Source: Phycisphaerae bacterium (lineage in GTDB: Bacteria; Planctomycetota; Phycisphaerae; Phycisphaerales; UBA1924). From it: a stretch of 64,000 nucleotides of DNA. This document shows, one piece after another, positions 1 to 7,713 of this stretch. The notes beneath the pieces were generated by a model that saw nothing but the letters and a program-made list of their open reading frames with translations, had not been told where the DNA came from and ran no database searches. The stretch is from the NCBI GenBank assembly GCA_030429705.1, contig JAUIES010000002.1, positions 498,001 to 562,000 of the forward strand. The letters are read 5' to 3'. A program made the translations under genes and the position numbers. Position 1 is the first letter of the stretch; each line of letters opens with the position of its first letter.

Positions 1-1076
1 CGCGTCGGGCGATCGCGTCGATCGAACAAACCGCTGGCAGCGATTCATTGATCTCGGTTGGACTCGGGACAGAGGCTCGCAGCCCGTTGCTCGAAGCGCT
101 GCGCTATCCCGATCGTCGTGTGCAATATGAAGCCGCACTCGCTCTGGGCAAGTCACAACCCGCGGAAGGCTTTGAAGGTTCGCAACGCGTGGTCCCCACG
201 CTGGCGAGTGCCGTTCGTAACGCAGGAACCAGAACCGCAGTGGTGATGACTGGTTCCGATCGCGAAGCCTACGACGGTTACCGCGGCATGCTTGAGCAGG
301 ATGGGTTCACTGTGCTGCCAGCTGCTCCAAACGGTTTGGATGACATCGCCGGCCCCATCGCCGAAGCCCCCGCGATCGACCTCGTGATCGTGGCTCTCGG
401 TGAAGATGATGCCCGTGCCGTGATTGATGCAGCCAAGGCAAGTCAGAAACTCGCTGTTTCACCGATCCTCGCGTTCGGCAGTGCGGAAGATTTCCCGAAT
501 CTCGATCGCATCTACGGCCGCGACCGCTTGGTCGTCGTCCGTCGAAACTCAATCAGTGATGCTCAGATGCGAAACGCAGCAGAATTGGCCATTAATATCG
601 GCTCAGGCGGGTTGATTTCGACCGCGGAAGCCCAGGACTATGCCGACCGCGCCTTGTCTGTGCTCCGTGATCTGGCTGTGAGTGGTAACGCGGTCCTGCT
701 CGTCGAAGATGCCCGCACCTCGTTGGCGACCGCACTTGGTGAGCGTAGCGGTCGCACGCGTCTGGAAATCGCTGAGGTGCTTGCTCATGTGGACCGTGAA
801 GAGTCACAAATGGCGCTGATGGATTCTGCGATCCGCACGAATGGATCGGAGCAGATCGACCTGCTCGCCAAGGTTGGCGATTCGGCCAAGCGCTTTGGCA
901 ATCTCCTTCCAGAACGCCAGGTTCGTCGTCTGCTCGAGTTGGCTCGCGCTGACGATGCAGCCCTCGCCACATCGGCTGCAGCAGTTGTTGGTGCACTCGA
1001 ATTGCCCAACTTTGCCATCACGCCAGTGATTCTGGAACAAAGCGATGCCGCCCCAGCGCGTGCCGATCGCCGATAA
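1..1076 (+). CDS. HEAT-repeat protein with receiver-like domain (5' truncated)
   Basis: The reading frame is open from the first bases of the window, so the start lies upstream; the in-frame TTG at 48 is not a convincing start. The visible N-terminal part (SLISVGLGTEARSPLLEALR and the following VQYEAALALG helix) is a HEAT-type helical repeat. A middle stretch beginning TAVVMTGSDREAYDGYRGML has the alternating strand/helix pattern of a response-regulator receiver, but the strand that normally ends in the phosphoacceptor Asp reads LVIVAL, so it is probably a pseudo-receiver. The C-terminal ~150 residues return to HEAT-like helices. It precedes pseudopilin and secretin genes on the same strand and is closed by a hairpin terminator, which suggests a role linked to that secretion/pilus locus. 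The exact function is not known. Confidence 0.75.
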   Translation, partial: RRAIASIEQTAGSDSLISVGLGTEARSPLLEALRYPDRRVQYEAALALGKSQPAEGFEGSQRVVPTLASAVRNAGTRTAVVMTGSDREAYDGYRGMLEQDGFTVLPAAPNGLDDIAGPIAEAPAIDLVIVALGEDDARAVIDAAKASQKLAVSPILAFGSAEDFPNLDRIYGRDRLVVVRRNSISDAQMRNAAELAINIGSGGLISTAEAQDYADRALSVLRDLAVSGNAVLLVEDARTSLATALGERSGRTRLEIAEVLAHVDREESQMALMDSAIRTNGSEQIDLLAKVGDSAKRFGNLLPERQVRRLLELARADDAALATSAAAVVGALELPNFAITPVILEQSDAAPARADRR

Positions 1077-1110
1077 CCCAATCGCAAACGGATCATCAAC
1101 TCGATTCTGG

Positions 1111-1144
1111 CACGCCGCACGCAAGTGCGGCGTGCTTTCTTTTG
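1111..1144 (+). terminator. Rho-independent terminator
   Basis: The perfect stem CACGCCGCAC / GTGCGGCGTG around a GCAA-type loop is followed by CTTTCTTTT. It sits 34 bp after the stop codon of the HEAT-repeat gene and separates it from the pseudopilin transcript. Confidence 0.85.
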
Positions 1145-1394
1145 GACATTGGTCACTCATTTCTGGGGTGCACAGTGCGCGCACGCTGGTCCGATTTGCC
1201 GCAATTCGTCCGGATAAACGATCTTTCTGGATACCCGGACCCCTCAGAGCGTACAACCGGCGCGAAGTCGACTTCGGGTTCCTTGCAGGAAGTCAATTTG
1301 AATGTGATATCTCCCGATGTGTGGTGTGCAGCGGCAAGTGTCGTCTGCCGTCCGAGCCGCGGAGGAGGGGCTCGGGCGAATCCGAATCGTACGA
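1145..1394. other. Intergenic region before the first pseudopilin gene
   Basis: About 250 bp between the terminator and the pilin leader hairpin. Short open frames here have no ribosome-binding site and no family-like composition. It probably holds the promoter of the pseudopilin gene, but no confident -35/-10 pair was identified. Confidence 0.4.
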
Positions 1395-1421
1395 CAGGAT
1401 GGCGTGGGTGACGCCATCCTG
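1395..1421 (+). promoter_or_regulatory. Perfect hairpin in the pseudopilin mRNA leader
   Basis: An 11-bp perfect inverted repeat (CAGGATGGCGT / ACGCCATCCTG) with a 5-nt loop GGGTG. It ends 12 nt before the purine-rich stretch that contains the ribosome-binding site (GAAGGAG, 1434-1440). No T-tract follows, so it is not a classical terminator. A 5' mRNA-stabilising or translation-controlling element is plausible by inference. Confidence 0.5.
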
Positions 1422-1448
1422 AACTGAGTTCCTGAAGGAGTGTTCACA

Positions 1449-1883
1449 ATGCAGTACAGTCGTAAAAGTCGTGCGGGCTTCACGCTCGTGGAAATTTTGA
1501 TCGTGGTCGTCATTCTCGGCATTCTCGCCGCGATCGTCGTGCCTCAGTTCACGAATGCAGCAAACGATGCCCGTGCAGGCAACCTGCAAACACAGATCAG
1601 TACGATCTCGAATCAGATCGAACTGTTCCGTGCCCGCACCGGCGCGTATCCGACGCTCGCTCAGCTCAATGCTGCGCCCACGGACGGTACGCTCGGCACC
1701 TCATTCGGTGCATTGGTCGACAATGATTACCTCAAGGCCAGCCCGACCAACCCCGTCAACGGCGAGCAGGATTGCGCTGTTGCAGCAGCTGCCGATGTTG
1801 GATGGACCTGGGTTGTCGGTACCGGTGTGTTCGGCGCGTCATACTTTGACGAGTCAACTGGCACCATCACCACCACCCCGTAA
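1449..1883 (+). CDS. GspG-like type II secretion pseudopilin / type IV pilin-like protein
   Basis: The 144-aa protein begins with a short basic leader followed by AGFTLVEILIVVVILGI, a class III (prepilin peptidase) signal with Gly at -1, N-methylated Phe at +1 and Glu at +5. The hydrophobic helix then leads into a small globular domain with YPTLAQLNA and NPVNGE elements of the GspG (major pseudopilin) type. The ATG at 1449 is chosen because GGAG (1437-1440) lies 8 nt upstream; an in-frame GTG at 1440 overlaps that site. The pseudopilin should assemble into the periplasmic pseudopilus of a type II secretion system. It is bounded by a leader hairpin and a downstream terminator, so it can be transcribed alone, as expected for the most abundant pilin. 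Confidence 0.88.
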   Translation: MQYSRKSRAGFTLVEILIVVVILGILAAIVVPQFTNAANDARAGNLQTQISTISNQIELFRARTGAYPTLAQLNAAPTDGTLGTSFGALVDNDYLKASPTNPVNGEQDCAVAAAADVGWTWVVGTGVFGASYFDESTGTITTTP

Positions 1884-1934
1884 TCGGGCCGTCAGAATCG
1901 TCTCAGGACGAATATACAGTCCATGTTCTCCAGG

Positions 1935-1968
1935 CGGCCGATCCCGAACAGGGATCGGTCGTCATTTT
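1935..1968 (+). terminator. Rho-independent terminator after the GspG-like gene
   Basis: Stem CGGCCGATCCC / GGGATCGGTCG (one G-T pair) with loop GAACA, followed by TCATTTT. It lies 51 bp after the stop codon and before the next pilin gene, consistent with termination or partial read-through. Confidence 0.75.
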
Positions 1969-2012
1969 GTCCCTGACTCAGGGTGCCCATCGAATCAACC
2001 GATCTCAATGAC

Positions 2013-2471
2013 ATGAAACTTCGCAATCAATTTCGAGTCCTCCCAAACCAGAGGCGTTGTCGTGCGTTCACACTGGTGGAGATACTGATCGTCGTCATCA
2101 TCCTTGGGGTTCTGGCGGCCATCGTGACCCCGCACTTTGTCGGCGCGGTCACCGATGCATCGGTGGGAACGACTTCCCACGAACTCGCAAAGCTGAGACG
2201 CGCGATTGAGGTCTATCGGATCGAGAACAACAACCTGTTGCCCGATGTCACCGAAGGCGACGGCACTTGGGGGGCGCTGACATCCGGCAACCAGTATCTG
2301 AAAGGCCCACCAGTGAACCCCTATGTTGGCGGCGCGAATGCGGGCGTGATCATCTTCAGAAACTCACCTGATGTCGCACAGCAGAGCGATTATGGATGGA
2401 TCTTTGACACAACCAGTGGCCAGGTTTGGGCTGGGAGTTTCGATCAGAACGACTTACCAATCGGAAACTGA
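2013..2471 (+). CDS. Pseudopilin (GspG-like), second copy
   Basis: A 152-aa protein with a type IV pilin-like N-terminus, RAFTLVEILIVVIILGVLAA. The residue before the cleavage point is Ala rather than the near-universal Gly. The globular part has GNQYLKGPPVNPY, similar to the YLK...NP segment of the preceding pseudopilin, and it ends with a GWIFDTTSGQVWAG motif common in planctomycete pseudopilins. The start is uncertain. ATG 2013 is given because it leaves a normal-length leader, but there is no clear ribosome-binding site; an in-frame GTG at 1983 would add 10 residues. The gene lies between the GspG-like and GspH-like genes, so it probably belongs to the same pseudopilus. Confidence 0.8.
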   Translation: MKLRNQFRVLPNQRRCRAFTLVEILIVVIILGVLAAIVTPHFVGAVTDASVGTTSHELAKLRRAIEVYRIENNNLLPDVTEGDGTWGALTSGNQYLKGPPVNPYVGGANAGVIIFRNSPDVAQQSDYGWIFDTTSGQVWAGSFDQNDLPIGN

Positions 2472-2510
2472 TTTCGGGCGTGCAGGGGCATGACACACAC
2501 GGAGTATTTA

Positions 2511-3107
2511 ATGCCAATCTCGCATCGCACGCTTCATACAGTTCGTGGTTACACGCTGGTCGAGATATTGATCGTCGTCGCCATCATGGGCATCGCAGGC
2601 ATGGTTGTTCTACCCGCGCTTGGGCAGACCGATATTCTGCGAGTACAGGGCGCGGTTCGCGCCATCGTCGCCGATATTACCTACGCCCAGTCTGATGCGC
2701 TCGCGTATCAGGAACAACGCGCGATCGTGTTTGACACCGCGCTCAACCAGTACACGCTGGTCGAGGTCACAGGCAACGCTGTCGATGCAGAGAACGACGC
2801 GCTGTTCGACCCTCGCGGCCCTGATCAGCGGCATGTCGTTGACTTCGATGACGACCGCTGGGGCAATGTGCAACTCGCATCGCCAATTTTCGGCGATTCG
2901 ACCACACTCATATTTGATGAGTTGGGTGGACCTGTCATTGCTCCTGGTTCGGATGAACCCGGAACCGGCGGAACCGTTGACATTCTCGGTTCACAGTCTC
3001 GCTTGCGCATTACGATTGAGCCGTTTACCGGACATGTGACTGTGGCGGAAGTGCCGCTCGATGGTGTTGTGGATGATGACGACGCTGGGGACGACCCAGA
3101 GCCGTAA
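2511..3107 (+). CDS. GspH-like minor pseudopilin
   Basis: A 198-aa protein with prepilin signal RGYTLVEILIVVAIMGI, in which Gly -1 and Glu +5 are present. It continues with VLPALGQTDILRVQGAVRAI and ITYAQSDALAYQEQ, the GspH/FimT-type pattern in which a helix is followed by beta strands. The C-terminus is a run of acidic residues (VVDDDDAGDDPEP). ATG 2511 is preferred because GGAG (2505-2508 region) is at good spacing; ATG 2490 would add seven residues without such a site. GspH/FimT proteins are minor pseudopilins near the tip of the pseudopilus. It is followed after 27 bp by a small membrane protein gene that is likely co-transcribed. Confidence 0.82.
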   Translation: MPISHRTLHTVRGYTLVEILIVVAIMGIAGMVVLPALGQTDILRVQGAVRAIVADITYAQSDALAYQEQRAIVFDTALNQYTLVEVTGNAVDAENDALFDPRGPDQRHVVDFDDDRWGNVQLASPIFGDSTTLIFDELGGPVIAPGSDEPGTGGTVDILGSQSRLRITIEPFTGHVTVAEVPLDGVVDDDDAGDDPEP

Positions 3108-3134
3108 AAAGACAATGAGAGGAAGCAGGGCACG

Positions 3135-3374
3135 ATGAGCAAGAAACTGATTCACAAGCGGCTGTCTGGGGTCAATGTGGTTGCGCTGACCGCGCTCGCC
3201 GGCTTGTTGATCTGGGCGAAACTCAGGTTGGTGACTGACTTTCCGCGCACAGTCCAAGCCGACCCGCCCGAATCGGAAGTTGATGGGGTCAAACAGAATG
3301 AAACCCAAGGTATCGCTCCAATCCCCCCCACTCATTTGGGGCATGATCCGTTGGGATCGATCCTCAAAGACTGA
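3135..3374 (+). CDS. Small single-pass membrane protein, unknown
   Basis: A 79-aa protein with a basic N-terminus (MSKKLIHKRLSG) and one hydrophobic segment (VNVVALTALAGLLIWAKL), followed by a polar, proline-rich tail. A strong GAGAGGAAG ribosome-binding site lies 11 nt before the ATG. Its position after the GspH-like gene, 27 bp apart, with a strong terminator behind it, makes it the last gene of the pseudopilin transcript. The topology (N-in, short periplasmic tail) would suit a small inner-membrane component such as a GspC/GspM-like connector, but nothing in the sequence proves this. No family was recognised. Confidence 0.65.
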   Translation: MSKKLIHKRLSGVNVVALTALAGLLIWAKLRLVTDFPRTVQADPPESEVDGVKQNETQGIAPIPPTHLGHDPLGSILKD

Positions 3375-3399
3375 CAGACCATCTGTCACCTGTGTCACC

Positions 3400-3426
3400 A
3401 ACCCCCGCTCTTGCGGGGGTTTTTTC
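3400..3426 (+). terminator. Strong Rho-independent terminator
   Basis: AACCCCCGC / GCGGGGGTT stem with loop TCTT followed by TTTTTT. It closes the pseudopilin transcript 26 bp after the small membrane protein gene. The next ~220 bp up to the secretin start contain no supported gene and should hold the secretin promoter. Confidence 0.92.
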
Positions 3427-3646
3427 TGCGCTGCTGTGGCCGATTCGGCAGGAATTGCGCTGCTCGATCGCAAATCACCATGAGGTCACAGGTTCTTGCG
3501 TGATTACAGCGTGTCGCCGCAAAGTCAAGCGAGGCGCTTGACGACGAATGAGCAGTCGTTGACTCAAAATGAACACAGCGCGGAGCCGGACCCACGACGC
3601 ATTGGAGGCGTGTGTAACCCGGTTCGTGAAACACGAGGGCTCACTG

Positions 3647-6340
3647 ATGTTGAATCGCCTGGATATGAACTCGACCATGATTGCTCGGACACCTGGACGC
3701 CGACTCGGCACACTGACCGCTCTGCTCGTGGCACTCGCCGGAACCTCAGTCGGATGGGCGCAGGAGGCGGGTCTGAACAATCTTGTCGAAGAGATGTTCG
3801 ATGAAATCTCCGGCCTGGACGGCGATGACTCAGGCTATGACGACTCGTTTGAAGCAGAGGAGTCAGGTGAGCCTGTCGATCTCTCGTATCTTGAAGACAA
3901 GGTCCGAGTCAATGAATACGACATCGTCGACCTGCATGTCAACAACGAAGACCTGGGGAATGTGTTGCAGCTCTTGAGTCTGCAGAGCCAACGCAACATC
4001 GTCGCGTCAAACAATGTCAGTGCGACCGTCACCGCCGATCTCTACGATGTGACCTTCGAAGAAGCACTTGATGCCATTTTGCATGTGAATGGCTTCGGCT
4101 ACATCAACAAAGGCAACTTCATCTATGTGTACACTGCCGCCGAACTCGGCGAAATCGAGCAGGGTAACCGGGTCCGTATGACTCGGACGATCACGCTTGA
4201 CTACCTCAACGCTGCTGATGCTGCGGCATTCGTTCAGCCGCTCTTGAGTGAGCAGGGCACCATCACCGCCACCAATCAAGCGGGACCGTACTCGATCGGA
4301 TCCGGCACGCCGGTCGGCGGCGAGGACTACGCGTCGAGCGCGATGCTTGTGTTGTTCGACTTTGAAGAGAACATTGAACAAGTCGCCCAGTTGATTGATC
4401 AACTGGATACCAAGCCCGTGCAGGTGCTCGTCGAAGCAACCATACTGCAGACCAGCCTCAATGAAGCAAACGCCTTCGGTGTTGACTTCTCGATCCTGAA
4501 CAACATGGACTTCATCGACTTTGCAGGCTCCGGGCCGCTTGGTGTGGTCGATGACCTCATCGGTGGCATCGGGTCATCACTTTCCGGCGGAAGCCCGAGC
4601 GATGTTTCGGTGCCTGTGCGTGGCAACGGTGCTGCAGTCAATACCTCGGTCGGGAAAGTCGCGGATGCTGGCGGCATCAAGGCCGGCGTGATCCGTGAAG
4701 ATGTCGCGGTGTTCCTGCGTCTGCTCGATGAAGTCACTGATGTGACAGTCGTCAGCAATCCAAAACTGCTCACACTCAATCGCCAGCCCGCACGCGTGCT
4801 CGTGGGTACCAAGGTCGGCTACTTGAACACCACCTCAACCGAAACGAGCACTACACAGAGTGTTGAGTTCCTCGATACCGGTACGCAGCTCAATGTCCGC
4901 CCATTCGTTTCGGCGGACGGTGTGATCCGCATGGAACTGATGCCACAGGTTTCGAGTTTCCGCCTTCGTAATGTGACCGATGCGACCGGTTCGACCGTGA
5001 CGATTCCGGATGAAGACACCAGCGAACTCGTGACCAATGTTATGGTGCGTGACGGCCAGACCGTCGTGCTGGGTGGCTTGTTCACAGAAACAACCAGTGC
5101 GTCACGCAGGCAAGTGCCGGGTCTTGGCGACATCCCAGTCATTGGTGCCGCATTCCGCGGGCACGACGATGAAACCCGTCGCAGTGAGATCATCTTCATG
5201 ATCACGCCTTCGATCGTCAATGACACGATGATGGCCGATGCTGGTAATCGTGCGACCGATTACATGAACTACACCCGCAGCGGTGCCCGCAAGGGAACGC
5301 TGATCTGGGGTCGGGAGCGTCGTATCAGTCGCCTGCTCCAGGAAGCCGAAGATGCTGTGATTGCCGGCGACCGCGAACTGGCGCTGTCGAAGGCTCGTTG
5401 GGCGCTCGAGCTGCACCCACAGAACACCAGCGCTCGTCGTTTACTCGACCAACTCTCGCAGTACCGTCCAGGAAACAGTGGCAGTTCGCTCGAGGACATT
5501 CTGCATCACGAACTTGATCTGCCAGCGGGGTCGGTGCTCGCACCGAACACCAACGCCCAGTTTATCAACCCGCAAGCGATGAGCATCAATACTGGTGAAG
5601 GCGGCGAGACTGGCCAGGTGACCGACTGGCTGCTCTCTGAAGGCGAATCAACGGCTTCGGATGACAGTGGGACCGATGACGATTCGTTCGGCACGCCGTT
5701 CGTTGATTCCTACCAGGAAGAGGCGTTTGTTGCTGACCAGTCCTCAAACACAGACTCGTATACGACGAACGCAGGTTCAACATCGTTTGACTCTTCTACG
5801 GTTAATTCCGAGTTCGCAAGCGAGATTCGCGATCTGTCACCGGAAGAGTTGGAACTTCGTCAGAGTTCGCCGCAGGTCTTCATGCCTGAGCAGGAATGGC
5901 TGCCCGATCAGGCACAGTGGAAGCCGAAGCCTGGCGATTACTTCGTCAACGACCAGGGGCAACTCGTCGAGTTTGCTGGCGACGCAGAATCAAACGAGAC
6001 TGCTCAAGTCGTTGAGCCAGCCGAACCGACCGACACTGACAACGACCCGGAGGGTGTGTTCTTTGACACCGAGTTCGCCGAGGTCGAAGATGAAAGCCTG
6101 TCGATGAACGAAACCACCGAACCGGACGACTTCTCGACTGGTTGGGGCGAAGACGAGTTCACCGCTGCCTTCGGTGATGATGTTGAACAACAGCCTTGGT
6201 TCTTCCCGATCCATGGCGGGCTGGTCTGGGTCCCGATCCCGCGCGGGTTCTTCCCTGCCGAGCAGGCTGACAGTTTCTTCGGCGAGACCGAACAAGAGAT
6301 CACGACTGTCCCGACGGAATCAGGCGAAATCGACGAGTAA
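3647..6340 (+). CDS. Secretin (GspD/PilQ superfamily) with acidic C-terminal extension
   Basis: An 897-aa outer-membrane channel protein. ATG 3647 is chosen because GAGGG (3635-3639) precedes it by 7 nt and it yields a signal peptide (LGTLTALLVALAGTSVGWA, cleavage before QEA). Residues ~90-165 form an STN/N0-like domain (LHVNNEDLGNVLQLLS), followed by an N1-like domain. The C-terminal secretin domain ends with the hallmark VPGLGDIPVIGAAF at ~490-503 and FMITPSIV. Known secretins form a multimeric outer-membrane gate for type II secretion or type IV pili. Unusually, ~370 residues follow: a TPR-like helix pair (ELALSKARWALELHPQNT), a long Asp/Glu/Ser-rich stretch, and a hydrophobic patch PWFFPIHGGLVWVPIPRGFF near the end. 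Together with the neighbouring pseudopilins it defines a T2SS-like system. Confidence 0.9.
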   Translation: MLNRLDMNSTMIARTPGRRLGTLTALLVALAGTSVGWAQEAGLNNLVEEMFDEISGLDGDDSGYDDSFEAEESGEPVDLSYLEDKVRVNEYDIVDLHVNNEDLGNVLQLLSLQSQRNIVASNNVSATVTADLYDVTFEEALDAILHVNGFGYINKGNFIYVYTAAELGEIEQGNRVRMTRTITLDYLNAADAAAFVQPLLSEQGTITATNQAGPYSIGSGTPVGGEDYASSAMLVLFDFEENIEQVAQLIDQLDTKPVQVLVEATILQTSLNEANAFGVDFSILNNMDFIDFAGSGPLGVVDDLIGGIGSSLSGGSPSDVSVPVRGNGAAVNTSVGKVADAGGIKAGVIREDVAVFLRLLDEVTDVTVVSNPKLLTLNRQPARVLVGTKVGYLNTTSTETSTTQSVEFLDTGTQLNVRPFVSADGVIRMELMPQVSSFRLRNVTDATGSTVTIPDEDTSELVTNVMVRDGQTVVLGGLFTETTSASRRQVPGLGDIPVIGAAFRGHDDETRRSEIIFMITPSIVNDTMMADAGNRATDYMNYTRSGARKGTLIWGRERRISRLLQEAEDAVIAGDRELALSKARWALELHPQNTSARRLLDQLSQYRPGNSGSSLEDILHHELDLPAGSVLAPNTNAQFINPQAMSINTGEGGETGQVTDWLLSEGESTASDDSGTDDDSFGTPFVDSYQEEAFVADQSSNTDSYTTNAGSTSFDSSTVNSEFASEIRDLSPEELELRQSSPQVFMPEQEWLPDQAQWKPKPGDYFVNDQGQLVEFAGDAESNETAQVVEPAEPTDTDNDPEGVFFDTEFAEVEDESLSMNETTEPDDFSTGWGEDEFTAAFGDDVEQQPWFFPIHGGLVWVPIPRGFFPAEQADSFFGETEQEITTVPTESGEIDE

Positions 6341-6350
6341 CACATGATCG

Positions 6351-6372
6351 GCAGCGCGCGAAAGCGCGCTGC
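6351..6372 (+). promoter_or_regulatory. Intercistronic hairpin with GAAA tetraloop
   Basis: GCAGCGCGC / GCGCGCTGC, a 9-bp perfect stem capped by a GAAA tetraloop, lies in the 63-bp gap between the secretin and the TPR gene. Only GATGTTT follows, so termination is likely partial at best. A stability or expression-ratio element between the two cistrons is more plausible. Confidence 0.5.
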
Positions 6373-6403
6373 TGATGTTTCAACTGAACATGGAGACTTG
6401 ACA

Positions 6404-7639
6404 ATGCAGAAATCAGATATGATGCGGACGATCCTTGGGCTCGTAGCGATCGCTGGTATGACAGCCTCGTTGGGCTGCGGCGGAACAGGCGCGTACACCC
6501 GCGAGGGAACGAGTCTGGCCAAGGAAAAGATGAATGTCATCAAGAGCGCAACCGAATGGGAAATGGCCCGTCAGGCGTTTCTCGCCGGCGACCTCGACAA
6601 AGCACTTCGCAAGGTCGATGTGTCCATCGGCATCAACCCGAGTGTCGCAAAGAGCCATGTGCTGCGCGGAAGAATCCTGCTCGAAATGGGTGAGATCGGG
6701 CAAGCCCAGCGTTCGCTCGAAACTGCGATCGCAACTGACCCCAATCATGTCGAAGCCCACTACTACATGGGCATCGTCTCTGAGCGCCTCGCGCACACAC
6801 AAGAAGCGTTCGACCATTACGATCAGGCAGCGACCCTCGACGAATACAACGATCAGTACGCGGTGGCTGCTGCCGAGATGCTCATCGATATGAACCGGTA
6901 CGATGACGCATCGGCCTATCTGCACGCGACACCAACGCACGGGCACAGTGCTGGTGTCCGGCAAACGCTCGGACATCTCGCACGATTGCAAGGTGATCTG
7001 TCCACAGCCGTCACAGAGTTTCGCTCAGCTCAGTTGCTCGCACCCGACGACACAGGCATTCTTGAAGACTTGACGCGAGCGCAGTTCGACACAGGTGCCT
7101 TTGCTGATGCCTCGTACGGTTTCTCTCAGTTGCTCGAACGCCCGGAGACTGCCGATCGGCGAGATCTGCAGCGCATGTACGCCGATTGCCTGATTCGTAT
7201 CGACCGACCAATGGAAGCACGCAAGATCTACAAGGAACTGACATCGAGCGCCGCCGGTGCCAGTGATGTTGAAGCCTGGATCGGTCTCGGAAATGTCAGC
7301 TACACCGTCGGCGATTTTGCGACCGTACGACACGCTGCCACCCGTACCGTCGCTCTCGCGCCCAATCGCAAGGACGGCTATGTCCTGTGGTCATTGCTGC
7401 ATCGCAATCAGGGCAATATGGAAGCCAGCGTGAAGAGCCTGCGCGATGCCATCGTACGAGATCCACAGGATCCCATGCTTCACACCATGCTCGCACTCGG
7501 ACTTGTCGAGCTCAATCGTCCGTCTGAAGCACGCATCGCGCTCACACAAGCACTCACGCTCGACCCCACCAATATCTCGGCTGCAACGGTCATGTCTTTG
7601 ATCGATGAAGCCGTTGCCGGTGTTGAAACTGATCGCTGA
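6404..7639 (+). CDS. TPR-repeat lipoprotein
   Basis: A 411-aa protein with a lipoprotein signal peptide (ILGLVAIAGMTASLGC, Cys at about residue 24) followed by a chain of tetratricopeptide repeats, for example SHVLRGRILLEMGEIGQAQR and AHYYMGIVSERLAHTQEAFD. ATG 6404 has GGAG 8 nt upstream; longer in-frame versions lack a ribosome-binding site and would bury the signal peptide. It follows the secretin on the same strand and is closed by a strong terminator. A lipid-anchored TPR protein next to a secretin recalls pilotins/PilF-type assembly factors that help secretin multimerise, but the repeat number is larger than in PilF, so this role is an inference. Confidence 0.85.
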   Translation: MQKSDMMRTILGLVAIAGMTASLGCGGTGAYTREGTSLAKEKMNVIKSATEWEMARQAFLAGDLDKALRKVDVSIGINPSVAKSHVLRGRILLEMGEIGQAQRSLETAIATDPNHVEAHYYMGIVSERLAHTQEAFDHYDQAATLDEYNDQYAVAAAEMLIDMNRYDDASAYLHATPTHGHSAGVRQTLGHLARLQGDLSTAVTEFRSAQLLAPDDTGILEDLTRAQFDTGAFADASYGFSQLLERPETADRRDLQRMYADCLIRIDRPMEARKIYKELTSSAAGASDVEAWIGLGNVSYTVGDFATVRHAATRTVALAPNRKDGYVLWSLLHRNQGNMEASVKSLRDAIVRDPQDPMLHTMLALGLVELNRPSEARIALTQALTLDPTNISAATVMSLIDEAVAGVETDR

Positions 7640-7668
7640 GTCGCACAATAACAATCCATTGACGAGAG

Positions 7669-7696
7669 AACACGGGCTCACGAGCCCGTGTTTTTC
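7669..7696 (+). terminator. Rho-independent terminator
   Basis: AACACGGGCT / AGCCCGTGTT stem with loop CACG and a TTTTTC tail ends the secretin-TPR transcript. It lies between this and the convergent recJ gene. Confidence 0.9.
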
Positions 7697-7713
7697 TACA
7701 GTCGATCGATCAA

